From Basidiobolus meristosporus CBS 931.73 (taxonomy: Eukaryota > Basidiobolomycota > Basidiobolomycetes > Basidiobolales > Basidiobolaceae), in contig MCFE01000487.1 in the NCBI GenBank assembly GCA_002104905.1, positions 1-64,000 of the forward strand: DNA of 64,000 bases, written 5' to 3'. Below, one piece after another: positions 43,056-53,352 of the stretch; the stretch's first letter is position 1; each line of letters begins with the position of its first letter. The notes under the pieces are model-generated. The model searched no databases. It worked only from the letters and a program-made list of their open reading frames with translations, and was not told the origin of the DNA. The position numbers and the translations under genes were made by a program.

Positions 43056-43982
43056 GAATATGCAGAAGCACGCCCATCAGTGTTTGCTGATCACACGTAC
43101 AGTGTTGAGGAGAGATGTCCGTAGCATTCATGGCTTTAATCTAGTGCGCATTTAGCAGTTTTATAATGCGATATGTGTTGTTAGTTAAGCACACTCAGTA
43201 CCAAACTACCTGTGCTGACAACTCAGCCTGTAAGCTGTACATCAATTAGATGCTTCCCAACTTGTGCTATACTTGCAGTCATGGCTCTTTCTGCAGGTGA
43301 CTTGAGTTTGATATGTCCAGATGCATCTTATGTTTTGAAATCAGATTTTCTTGAGTGCCAATGGCATGCCTGTGGTAATGTAGGTTTTCTGGCCAACGAG
43401 AAGCAGTAGTCAATCATATAGTATTGTGGCATATTTCTAAATGGAATTCTGAGTCAGTTTACTTCAGGCCATTACACTGTGCAATATTCCTAGTAATGGC
43501 CAGACATTTCTTTGTAGCATATTAACCAGCAATAGTAGTAGCAGTAGTAATTAAAATCATCGTTGGTGAAGCGTTTCAGCAGATTGAAATAATAGGAAGC
43601 AAAGTATAACGTGCTTTATGTTTGCTTGCATAGACTCACGGTGAAATGCCACTCTCAATTTGCGAGATAAATATATTCAAGAACCTGAATACGGGGTAAC
43701 CCAAGGAGGAGGATTTTAGTGGCGAAATTTGTCAGGTATTTAGTTCGGATATATTCGGATATATTGTATTAGGTAACCACTCCAAATAGATAATCCACAA
43801 TTTCCTTTTATGACCCACTGTTCTTCGCGGAGGTTACTAATGGGGGAATGTTTTATTGATATGACGAACGTTCTCTAGTTGGAATGACAAGAAATATTTT
43901 ATATGTTCTAGATGTATGGCAAGCATTTCTATTTAAATAGGCCTGTTAGCATTTTCTATCACTGGAAACGAATCTAAGCAAA
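43056..43982. other. Intergenic
   Basis: AT-rich, with no recognised gene. It separates the repeat-protein gene from the bacterial-type reductase, and no bacterial-type intergenic signal such as a Shine-Dalgarno sequence is obvious. TATTTAAATA near 43930 could serve as a TATA element for the reductase gene. Confidence 0.5.
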
Positions 43983-45914
43983 ATGAGACATGTAATTATT
44001 GGAGGTGTAGCCGGAGGAGCAACAGCAGCCGCCCGATTGAGAAGAGTGGATGAGACGGCTGAGATCATTTTATTGGAGAAGGGTCCCTATATCTCTTACG
44101 CCAACTGTGGTTTGCCGTACTATATCGGCGGAGTCATTGCCAAACGCGAAAAACTGCTGCTGCAGACGCCAAAGTCGTTTGGTACGCGTTTCCGTATTGA
44201 CGTCAGAATAGAGAGCGAAGTAATTGCCATTCATCCAGAGGATAAAAGCCTGACCATTCGTAGGGCAAATGGAGAAGAATACAAAGAAACTTACGACAAG
44301 CTGCTACTATCACCAGGTGCCAATCCCGTGAAGCCGCCATTGGAGGGTATCAATTCGGAAGGCATCTTCACCCTGCGCAACGTAGAAGATACCGACCATA
44401 TCAAAGCGTACATTGCTGAGAAACAGGTAAAGCGTGCCGTAGTAGTAGGTGCCGGCTTTATCGGGCTGGAGATGGCGGAGAACCTGCACCATGCCGGGGT
44501 GGCTGTTTCCGTAGTCGAAATGGGCAACCAGGTTATGGCTCCTATCGACTTCTCTATGGCAGCGTATATCCATCAACACTTGACACAAAAGGGCACATCT
44601 TTATATCTTGAAGAAGGTGTTACCCACTTCCAGCGTACAGACAGCGGCATCACTGTTTTCCTGAAAAGTGGCAGGACCATTCCTGCCGATATGGTGTTAC
44701 TCTCTATCGGCGTGCGTCCAGCAACAGCATTGGCGCAACAGGCCGGCTTGAAGTTGGGAGAGACGGGTGGCATCTGGGTAGATAAACACTTGGAAACCTC
44801 CCAAAAGGATATCTATGCAGTGGGTGATGCTATTGAATATCCTCATCCGTTGACCGGGAAACCGTGGCTCAACTATCTTGCCAATCCGGCTAATCGCCAA
44901 GGTCGTATCGTAGCCGATAACATGGTATTTGGCAACACGGTTTCTTATGAAGGGGCTATCGGCACTTCTATCGCCAAAGTATTCGATATGACTGTGGCTT
45001 CTACAGGACTGGCAGCCAAGCGTTTGAAGCAGTTGGGAATGGAGTATCAGAGTTCAGTTACCCACTCCTCTTCCCATGCAGGCTATTATCCGGACGCTTT
45101 GCCCTTGACGCTGAAGCTAACCTTTCACCCTAAGACTGGTAAGCTTTACGGTGCGCAATGTGTGGGCTACGAAGGAGTGGACAAGCGTATCGACCAAATA
45201 GCTGGAGTCATCAAGCATGGCGGGACGGTATATGACCTGACGGAAACTGAGCACACCTATGCACCCCCTTTCTCATCTGCCAAAGATCCTATAGCCATTG
45301 GTGGATATGTTGCCTCCAATATAATCAGCGGGGCTATGCCGGCTATTTCCTGGCGCGAACTCGTTGATGAGAAAGACCAAGTGATGATGTTTGATACCCG
45401 TACTGCCGAAGAACATTCATTTGGCTCCATTCCGGGGGCTGTCAATGTCCCCTTGAATGAATTGCGTGAGCACATTGCTGAAATCCCGATGGATAAACCA
45501 GTTGTTCTATTCTGTGCCATAGGACTGCGCGGCTATCTAGCTCAGCGCATCTTGATGGGACGCGGTTATCGCAATGTTCGCAACCTAATCGGCGGCTATA
45601 AAACTTATTCCACCAGCGTAGCTCCTATTGCAAAGCCTTCTACCGATGTTCCTTCACCACAAGAGGCTGGTGAGGCGACAAAGATAAACGTATGCGGGTT
45701 ACAGTGTCCCGGGCCTATCATGCAGGTAACAAAAGCGATGAACAGCATTGCGGTTGGCAAACGTGTTACAGTCACGGCAACTGATGCAGGTTTGGTTCGT
45801 GACGCCTCTGCCTGGTGCGACACTACAGGCAACAAATTGATATCAAAGCATGAAGAAAAAGGTCGCTACACAGTTGTTCTAGAAAAAGGTGAACCCGCCA
45901 CTAAACAGAATTGA
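43983..45914 (+). CDS. CoA-disulfide reductase-like flavoprotein fused to rhodanese and TusA, bacterial type
   Basis: 643 residues, no introns. The N-terminal FAD/NAD(P)H disulfide reductase has VIIGGVAGG, the redox-active Cys42 in SYANCGLPYYIGG, a second nucleotide motif VVVGAGFIGLE (153-163), YAVGDA, and a dimerisation region with HTYAPPFSSAKDP. A rhodanese domain follows (about 455-545, Cys511 in CAIGLRG), then a TusA/SirA-like domain (about 567-635, CGLQCPGP). Together they suggest persulfide or polysulfide handling with NAD(P)H. This fusion is common in Bacteroidota and other anaerobes and unusual for fungi. The GC-richer, intronless gene between AT-rich fungal DNA suggests horizontal transfer. 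No targeting peptide is seen. Confidence 0.93.
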   Translation: MRHVIIGGVAGGATAAARLRRVDETAEIILLEKGPYISYANCGLPYYIGGVIAKREKLLLQTPKSFGTRFRIDVRIESEVIAIHPEDKSLTIRRANGEEYKETYDKLLLSPGANPVKPPLEGINSEGIFTLRNVEDTDHIKAYIAEKQVKRAVVVGAGFIGLEMAENLHHAGVAVSVVEMGNQVMAPIDFSMAAYIHQHLTQKGTSLYLEEGVTHFQRTDSGITVFLKSGRTIPADMVLLSIGVRPATALAQQAGLKLGETGGIWVDKHLETSQKDIYAVGDAIEYPHPLTGKPWLNYLANPANRQGRIVADNMVFGNTVSYEGAIGTSIAKVFDMTVASTGLAAKRLKQLGMEYQSSVTHSSSHAGYYPDALPLTLKLTFHPKTGKLYGAQCVGYEGVDKRIDQIAGVIKHGGTVYDLTETEHTYAPPFSSAKDPIAIGGYVASNIISGAMPAISWRELVDEKDQVMMFDTRTAEEHSFGSIPGAVNVPLNELREHIAEIPMDKPVVLFCAIGLRGYLAQRILMGRGYRNVRNLIGGYKTYSTSVAPIAKPSTDVPSPQEAGEATKINVCGLQCPGPIMQVTKAMNSIAVGKRVTVTATDAGLVRDASAWCDTTGNKLISKHEEKGRYTVVLEKGEPATKQN

Positions 45915-46413
45915 AGCATTTTGCGTGGCTACAAAAATGCTCCACCTTCCTATAACGTTAGTTTAGTTAGTTTCCCAATTTGGGATTATATAAAGTCATT
46001 TGCAATCATGCCATTCCATTCCATAAATGTATGAGGCTCTTGTGCTCACTAAATCCAGATCAATTATGCTCCCGATATTCTCAAAATAGTACATAATTGA
46101 CCAATTCGTCCCTTGCTTCAAGATCTTGATATGGATTGAAAATGAAAATGAATGCTAGCCAAAGAAGGCAATTGAAGGCTATACTTCACCTAATGTAATT
46201 CTCAAATGTTACAAATACTTTCCTCGTACACAAATAGAACAGCTAATAGTACTAATTGGTTGGATATTTGTCAGCCACTAGAAAATATCATATGATAAAC
46301 TGGCTCTTTTTGTTATGAAAGTCTTGCAGATTGTAAGGTACGTGAAGTAAATGTAGGTTTTTTGATTTTCACATCATTAATATTGCATGTAAAGGGGGTC
46401 TGGAAACTTTAGT
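45915..46413. other. Intergenic
   Basis: AT-rich spacer between the reductase gene and Copia LTR debris. Nothing recognised. Confidence 0.5.
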
Positions 46414-46560
46414 AAGCTCTGGCAAGACAACATGTAAAAATGTTTATGAAGATCCCACAAATACATGTTGTAAGAGTTTTTGCATTATTGGAAGTGATGG
46501 GAAGTACATCTATATCATGTGGTTCTTGCTAAATGACTGATTGAATGTAAAAGTTGTATC
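46414..46560 (-). repeat. Copia LTR fragments, reversed
   Basis: 46414-46465 resembles the middle of a reversed LTR (CTCTGGCAAGACAACATG), and 46466-46560 is the first 95 bp of another (TGTTGTAAGAG...). They abut the complete LTR at 46561. Confidence 0.7.
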
Positions 46561-46945
46561 TGTTGTAAGAGTCTTGGAGATATTGGAAGTGATTGGGAAG
46601 AAAAGTAGATTATGTGGTTTTCACTTAATGATATATTGAATGCATAAGTAGTATATATACTTTACATGGTCTTGGGATAGCAAACACATAGAATAGATTT
46701 TACATGGTCTTGGCATTACAAACACGTAGAATAGGTTAAGAAAGGTCCCAAGAACATGTGTGCAAAGTTAGGGGCTGTTTGGACAACTTATTCAATTTTC
46801 ATATTCTGGAACCTGATATGTGGGTGAAAATAATCCAAGTAGATCCCAACCAGAAATTTGGTCATTATTCTCTGAGATTTGTAGGTAATGATCAAAGTGA
46901 CTAAGTTAGGTGGATATTTAGTTGGAATTCCAAATTTCTACAACA
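46561..46945 (-). repeat. Copia 3' LTR, reversed, with internal duplication
   Basis: Runs from TGTTGTAAGAGTC to TTCTACAACA on the plus strand, 385 bp. It is longer than its relatives because a stretch of about 37 bp (ACATGGTCTTGG...ACGTAGAATAG) is present twice. It belongs to the reversed Copia at 46946-49785. Confidence 0.87.
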
Positions 46946-49785
46946 CTCCCTCTCTACTAAATGCTCATATTGACTAGTCCTAATTTTGACCTAAGATATT
47001 CAAGTTTGTCTCTAGCTTATGGTTTGGTAAATAGGTTGGCAATCATTTCATCTGTAGGACAGTAAACCAAGTTAGCTAAGTTAATCTCTATAGCTTCACA
47101 TATGAAATGATGTCTAATATCTGTGTGCTTAGCTCTAGCATGAAAAGTTGGATTTCTAGCTAATTGTATACTTCCTTGATTATCTTGAAATAAAGTAATA
47201 GGCATTTTTTGACATAAGCCTAAATCTTTAAAAAGCTTTCTTAACCACATTGCTTCTTTTGTAGCTTCACATGCTGCCATGTACTCTGCCACTGTGGTAG
47301 CAAGTGCTATGGTTATTTGCTTTCTTGAATTCCTTGAAATTGCACCTTTACTATAAAGAAAGGTGTATACTCAGGTGGATCTTGTGACTTCTAAATTTTG
47401 TCCCCAATCAGCATCAGAGTATCCCACTCAATGTTATGCCAAATCCTTATAGGTGTACCTTAAGCAGATATCAGCAGTTCCTTTTAGGTATATAAAAATC
47501 TGCTTAACTGCTGCAATATGATCAGATCTGTAGTTCTGATTATGCTGGCTGACAACTCCCACTGAATATAAAATATCTGGACATGTTCCAAGCATGATAT
47601 ACATTAGACTGCTGACCATAGATTGATAGGGAAAGTCAGGGCTTTCAGATGGCACCAGGTGCTCTTGATTTGGCTGAATTTTGATCAAGTTAAGGTTTGT
47701 CTCCATTAGGGTAGCTGCTGGTTTACAGTCTTCCATTTGGTACTGCTTTAGTATATATGGAATATGCTTGGATTGGCTTGGGGTAATAGTCTGTAAGCTT
47801 CTGTCTATGGAGAACTTGATCCCTAATCAGTAAAGGAGTTCTCCCAGATTGGACATCTTGAACTCCTCAGATAGGCTGGATTTAGTCTCTTCTAATGTTT
47901 CTAGGTTATTGGTGGCAATAGTAAAGTCATCCATGTATAGAGCTAGTAGAGCCAGATTTGCTCTATCTGGCTTATAGAAGAGAGCATAGTCAGCAGTACT
48001 CCTTTGCAAACTCAAAGATTCCAAATAAGAATATATCTTGCAAATCCCAGCTCTTGATAATTGTTTGAGACCATGTAGTAACTTTTTAAGCCCAAAGAAC
48101 AAATGGGGGTAATCCTGGCCAGCAAAGCCATCAGGCTGGTCTATACACATGTTATTATCATATTTTCCATTCAAAAATGCAGTTTCTTCATCCATTTGAA
48201 GTATAAAAACAAATATTTGGCAGTAATAGTTAATACACATCTGATGGAATTAAACTTGGCTACTGGTGCAGAGGTCTCATTATAGTCATACCCATTTGTT
48301 TGAGAGTATCCTTTGGCCACAAGTCCTGCATTTTATCTTTCAATCTTACTATTAGACTTGTATTTTGTCCTGAAGACCCAACTGCATACAATCAAATTTT
48401 GATTGATTGGTAATTTGACAAAGTCTCAAGTTTGATGTTCCATCAGTGCCGGATAATCCTTGGTCATTGCAGATCTCCAAAACCTTGTCTAAGGGCTATT
48501 TAAGGCCTCATTTACAGTCTGGGGTGCATCAATATGGACTGAATAGGCATAGGCTGAGTGTGTACCCTCATTGATATAGTAATTTGGGCCATTTCTGGTC
48601 CAGTTGAATCTCCTAGTTTGCAATACTGGAATGATCACACCAAGGATACTCATAGGTGCTGATACAGGCTGAACCACAGTTGCAGAGTCCTCTGGAGAAA
48701 AAAAATCTTCATTCTCTTGCTCTGATTCAATCCTGACTGTTGGTGTACTTGAAATCAGATTTTTGTCATCATTTGATGTCAATTTTTGGGAATATCTTGA
48801 TTTTTCATCAAAGAACACATCTCTGGCATTGATCAGCTTCTTTGCTTTGGCAGTGTAGGGTCTGTATGCTTTACTCTCATTGCAGTAGCCTAAAAATATG
48901 CCTTTTACACACTTTGGCTCAAATTTTGACTGATTACCAGGCAGTTCCTTGGCAAATACTTAGCACCTAAACATTATTAGATGTTCTGCACTTTATCAGT
49001 AAGCGTACCATGCCTCAAGTGGAGTAGAATCATGTAGTATTCTGTTATTACTCCAACTTTCAAGAAATACAGCTGTGGCAACTAATCTAACTTAATACTA
49101 AAAGATAATTTTGATGATGGACCATATATCTTGCCATATCCATTTTCTTGCTGATTTGCACCTTCTGCTATCCCATTTTGCTATGGGGAGTATAGTACAG
49201 TAGTCTCTTGCTTTATCCCATGAATCTTGCAGAAGTGAATGAAGAGCTTTGAGGAATGTTTTCCACCATTGTCAGAACATATTTTCTTGATTTTTTCACC
49301 AGTTTCTCTCTCCACCAAGGCTGTAAGCTCCTTGAGCTTAGAGAGAGCTTCTTTCTTTCTCTCCATGAAGTAGACCCATGTGTAACTTTTATAATCATCA
49401 ATAAAAGTGGTTTAACAACACATTCTGCCTAAAGACAAGTTTTGCATTGGTCTGCACCAATCTGAGTGAATTAGATCTAATTTCTTTGTAGTTTTGATTC
49501 ACCCAGAGCTCCTGAACAGTTGTATGGCTTTTTCCTCATTTATGCAGGCATCAGAGTGCTTCAAATCAGCTCACAGAGCAATTTTTACCCTGGGAACTAG
49601 CTGATCTCTGATCAATTTGTGCAAATATTCAAAATTGATTTGTCCAAATTGCCCGTGCCAAAACATTGATGCTTCCTCATTTAAGTAACTTATAATTGAT
49701 TCCTGAAAGGATAGAATATAGTCAACTTTTATAGATTCTGATCTTTGATACTCAAAACAATATGGGCATTAATTTGATCTGTTAG
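46946..49785 (-). mobile_element. Reversed Copia remnant, pol without gag
   Basis: Read on the minus strand it carries pre-integrase, integrase (CSDNGGKHSSK), RT (MDEETAFLNGKYDNNMCI; YMDDF at the usual YADD position) and RNase H (MAEYMAACEATKEAM, DNQGSIQLARNPTF). Many stops and frameshifts break it into pieces at 49181-49401, 48489-48818, 47827-48240, 47434-47736 and 47017-47292. Gag and the 5' LTR are missing, cut off by the LINE at about 49786. Dead copy. Confidence 0.88.
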
Positions 49786-51610
49786 TGTTGGGGGGGGGGA
49801 GGAAAGTCACCAAGTGGTGGAGTCTTTATTTATTTATGACAAGTATCAAAGAAGCCAAGTTAATCTGAGGTAAGTTGTACTGGTTTGTGGTTTCTGAACT
49901 GTAGCCAGAATGGCCAGTTGAGTGGGGGAACTGAGGGGAACTTCTAAGCAATCACCAGTCAAATTTACTAGGCAAATCTGTCCAATTAGGGTAAGGGGGG
50001 AAACAGTCTCCAACAGGTAAAATCTTTATTTCAGCTGAAACAAAGAAGACAGCACTACTGTTATAGCTATAATGCAAGAGTGTCTTGCTGAGTGGAACTT
50101 GTAGGTAAGTTAACAAGGAGAGATGATAGTTCTCAGTGCTCAAGACACTGTTTAGTGGGAAGGGGGGTAGCAAGAGGGGCAAGAATGATTTGTGAACAAT
50201 ATTGATAAGGGTTAAGGGGGATGATAATCACTAAATAGTGAAATCTTAGGGTTAGGGGCCCTATGAAAAATAATTTGGGTTAGGGGAGACAGTCAACAAC
50301 AGGTGAAATCTTTATTTCAGTCAAAACAAAGAAGCCAGCACTACTGTTGTAGCTTTGATACAAGAGTGTGTAGCTGAGGGGAATTTGTAGGTAAGTTTAC
50401 AAGAAGTGATGATAGTTGTTCAGTGCTCAAGACACTGTTTAGTGGGAAGGGGGGTAGCAAGAGGGGTAAGAGTGATTTGTGAACAATATTAATGAGGGGA
50501 ATATGATAAGGATTGATATTCATTATAAAGGGAGTATGCTGCTTCCAATAATGCTGTCAAAGGTCTGTCAAGTACTTTAGGTAGGCCAGTTTGGGTTTTT
50601 CTCACTGTAGAATATAATGAGCAAGCCTCTTGTCATCAGGATCTCCAAGTATTGTTTTCCAGCAGGAGCCAGGTGTAGTGTGGTGTATCCTCTTCCAGGC
50701 CTTCATGAGTGGGCTGTTCCAGTGGTGAATTCTGAGATATAATCAGGCACTAAGGTAGAGAAGTCTGATCTTATAGGGCATAAAACCTGAAACACCAAGA
50801 ATAGCATGTCTGTAGGGGCATTCAGGCAGATGAGGCACCAAGGAGGTAATACACCAGACTGCAAACTTGTCAAGTTTAGTGCAGTTGCTAGAAGTAAGAG
50901 AGAGAAGTGGTAGGCCAAATTTCAGAACAGGAAAGACAAACTGCTTGAGAAGGAGGCAATGGGAGCTGAATTGTAGGAGGAGTAACAGCCAGTAGATTGT
51001 GGAGTGTCTGTCATGCCAGGATAATTCTCTTCTTCAGGTGTGCTCCAGAGTCTAGTTCAGTAGAGAGGAATGGAAAGCCAAGATATGTAGCAGAAACCTG
51101 AGCAGGTAGAGTGCAGTTCTCTAAGTTGATAGGACAACCCAAAGGTACTGTCTTTGCAATGGAAAGCTGGAGATTATTCTTCTGCAGATACTGGTGGATG
51201 GTCTGGGAATCTTGTTGCATATTGGAGGAGGATATTCTAATGTCATCAGCAAAGAAAGTAACCAGGCAGTCAGCTGAGAGTCTTGGGAAATCATTCAGGA
51301 AGATGGCAAACAGTATAGGACTAGGCACTGAGCCTTGAACCACTCCATTAGGAACTGTGAACACAGCTGATTGCTCACTTAGGTGCAGAATTCTTGCTTG
51401 TGGATCCAGAAACAGAGACCTGACAAGGAGGGTGAGAGAGGTACTGGAGAAGCATTGTATCTTGGACCAAAGCAGGTTTCTGTCAGCTGAATTAAAGGCC
51501 TTAGTAATATCAAACAGAACAGAGGGATACTTGCACTGGAGAGAGTGATCTTGGCTAAGTACAACTGCATATTCCAAGGAGAGGCTAGGAACAAAGCCAA
51601 ACTGTGCGGG
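49786..51610 (-). mobile_element. LINE (non-LTR) fragment with reverse transcriptase
   Basis: On the minus strand, 51607-51011 encodes RT motifs QFGFVPSLSLEYA, VLFDITKAFNSADR, NGVVQGSVPSPILF and FFADDIRISSS (the FADD catalytic box), then AKTVPLGC and YLGFPFLS. This is the order of LINE-type RT. It is 5'-truncated at about 51610 beside the protoglobin-like gene. Downstream of the RT, 50540-49790 holds two copies of a 287-bp repeat, probably in the 3' region. A run of 10 G at 49790-49799 marks the border with Copia. Confidence 0.82.
50000..50510. repeat. 287-bp tandem repeat in LINE 3' region
   Basis: The blocks starting near 50000 and 50287 share CTTTATTTCAG, GCACTACTGTT, GTGCTCAAGACACTGTTTAG and GAAGGGGGGTAGCAAGAGG at a fixed 287-bp offset. 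A third, weaker copy begins around 49790. Confidence 0.8.
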
Positions 51611-51635
51611 GTGAAACTTACATCACTCAATAGTC

Positions 51636-52106
51636 ATGTCTGCAGTCAAAAGAACTCACAAAAATTCCCTTGGTGGTGACCAGGCTACTTGTGGCAACGT
51701 CTCCGGTAACCCAACAAAAGTAGCAGCCTCCAACAACATCAAGATGAGCCATGTGGACCGGGCGCACCTTCATACAGATCCGGTGTATTGCTACAACTAT
51801 GTGGCTAAGTTTGTGGATTTCTCCAACAAAGATGTCCAGGCCATCAAATCGGTGTCGGAGAGACTGGCCCCTCTTGGTGGTGTCATAGTGGACACCGTGT
51901 ATGACAAGCTCAGAGCATTCGACATCACTTGGGAATCCATGGCCAAACGCCACGGGGGGTACGCTGGCGAGGTGGTTGAGAAAGTGCAGGATCTCAAGGT
52001 CGACAGCTCCCAGATCAAGTACAGAAAAGATATGCTGACCCAAGTGGGAAGACATCGCATATTCATTTTTGAACGTAAATTGGCGTTGGAAATTGAAAAT
52101 GGGTAG
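51636..52106 (+). pseudogene. Protoglobin-like (globin-sensor) gene, 3'-truncated
   Basis: 156 codons. From Met at 51744 the peptide fits the protoglobin/globin-sensor family: HTDPVYCYNYVAKFVDFSNKD, LAPLGGVIVDTVYDKL, FDITWESMAKRHGGY, and QIKYRKDMLTQ near the end of the match. Members usually continue with a YLxKLVT segment and about 60 more residues, which are absent. After DMLTQ the frame reads an unrelated RHRIFIFERK tail and stops. GTGGGA at that point could be an intron donor, but I find no continuing exon. The 5' side abuts a truncated LINE. Heme-based gas sensing or binding would be the ancestral role. Confidence 0.6.
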
Positions 52107-53280
52107 ATTTTATGGTTCTCTGGTTTCCACGAATTTAGGGTAGTGTCTAGTAAGGAAGAAAAGACCAATACCCGAGGTATGGTAAGAGGTATGGCCAACA
52201 TATTGAAGAAAAAAACTAGAATGCACGCAACAAGCGAAACAATCCGAATAGGTCATGCTCTTTGGATTACATTTAAGAGGTGTCGCTGCAAAGTTGACAA
52301 TGAGGATTTATAAATACGCTAGTGAGTGTCACGCGGGCGTGGCACACTCACACAAGTGCAGGTATTCTTACAAGCGCAAATCATCTTGACCTTCTGGCAC
52401 TCACATTACTTCGGCAGTAACCACCACAACAGCAGATTTTGGCAGCTTTTGTGATTTCAAGATACCTGTCAATAATAAAGTATGCAGATAGCAAGAGCGA
52501 TTGCCCTATTTGAAACCTTGTTTCAAAGTGCCATGACGCCAAAGCCTAGTCATGTTAACTTTGAATTTTGTACTGATTATGCGAAGTTGTAAATTTGAAT
52601 ATTGTTCTCAGATCAGCAATTGACTCAATCCGGGTTGCAATCCGGATGAGCCTGGGTGGTTATAATCACGATTAAGTAATGAACCCCATTTACATCACAA
52701 AGAAAACTATATGTTATTTAAAAATAACAGGTAAAAGTTTCCTACTGAGAATTGATGTTTCCCCAGCTAGGCTGAGCCTAATTAAATCCACCGACTCTAT
52801 CGTCAGTATTGTGGGATGTTATGATGGGGTGAATTGTGAATTCTTCTACGAATCAGCTTACTGGCCATGTGAATGAGAGTTGGTCCACTCATCAGAATAT
52901 TTATGGTATGGTTGGATCATCTATTTGTTTTGGTCTGAAGTTTTTTTGTTTCGCCAGTATGTTACGATTTAAATCCTACCTAGTCACTACCGATCACTTG
53001 AACACTACTGATCGAACACCTTTAATTACACACTGACGATCAATCACACTCAGTGATACACACATTATTCAATACATCTTGGACCCTTCTTTTGGAAGCT
53101 TGCTCTACGTTATCGGAAGCTCTCCTCCCGAGACTATCTCTATACAAACCCCTCTAAACACTATCAATAAAGCATCAACCTTTCACCAGCTCATCAATCA
53201 TTCAGATAACCCTCTCCGATTCTTATTGACTATCCCCCGATCCTTCTGCACTTACCCTTGATTCATAACCAATAAAATTG
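52107..53280. other. Intergenic
   Basis: No gene recognised, and no downstream protoglobin exon found. AT-rich. Confidence 0.45.
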
Positions 53281-53352
53281 GCCTGCGTAGCGCAGTGGTT
53301 GCGCGTCAGTCTCGTAAACTGAAGGTCGCCAGTTCAATCCTGGCAGTAGGCA
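53281..53352 (+). tRNA. tRNA with anticodon CGT (Thr) on an elongator-Met-like body
   Basis: A 72-nt cloverleaf with acceptor GCCTGCG/AGTAGGC, D arm GCGCAGTGGTTGCGC, anticodon stem-loop TCAGTCTCGTAAACTGA and T arm GCCAGTTCAATCCTGGC. The anticodon CGT reads ACG (Thr). The GCGCGTCAGTCTC and CTGAAGGTC segments are typical of eukaryotic elongator tRNA-Met (CAT). CTTTTATT follows as a terminator. The lowest acceptor pair is mismatched (G-A). Confidence 0.85.

Noticed and set aside
43983-45914. Bacterial contamination as explanation of the reductase gene
   Set aside because: Both flanks continue into fungal-type genes and the window's own retroelement family; no other bacterial gene is adjacent. 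A read-level check is still needed.
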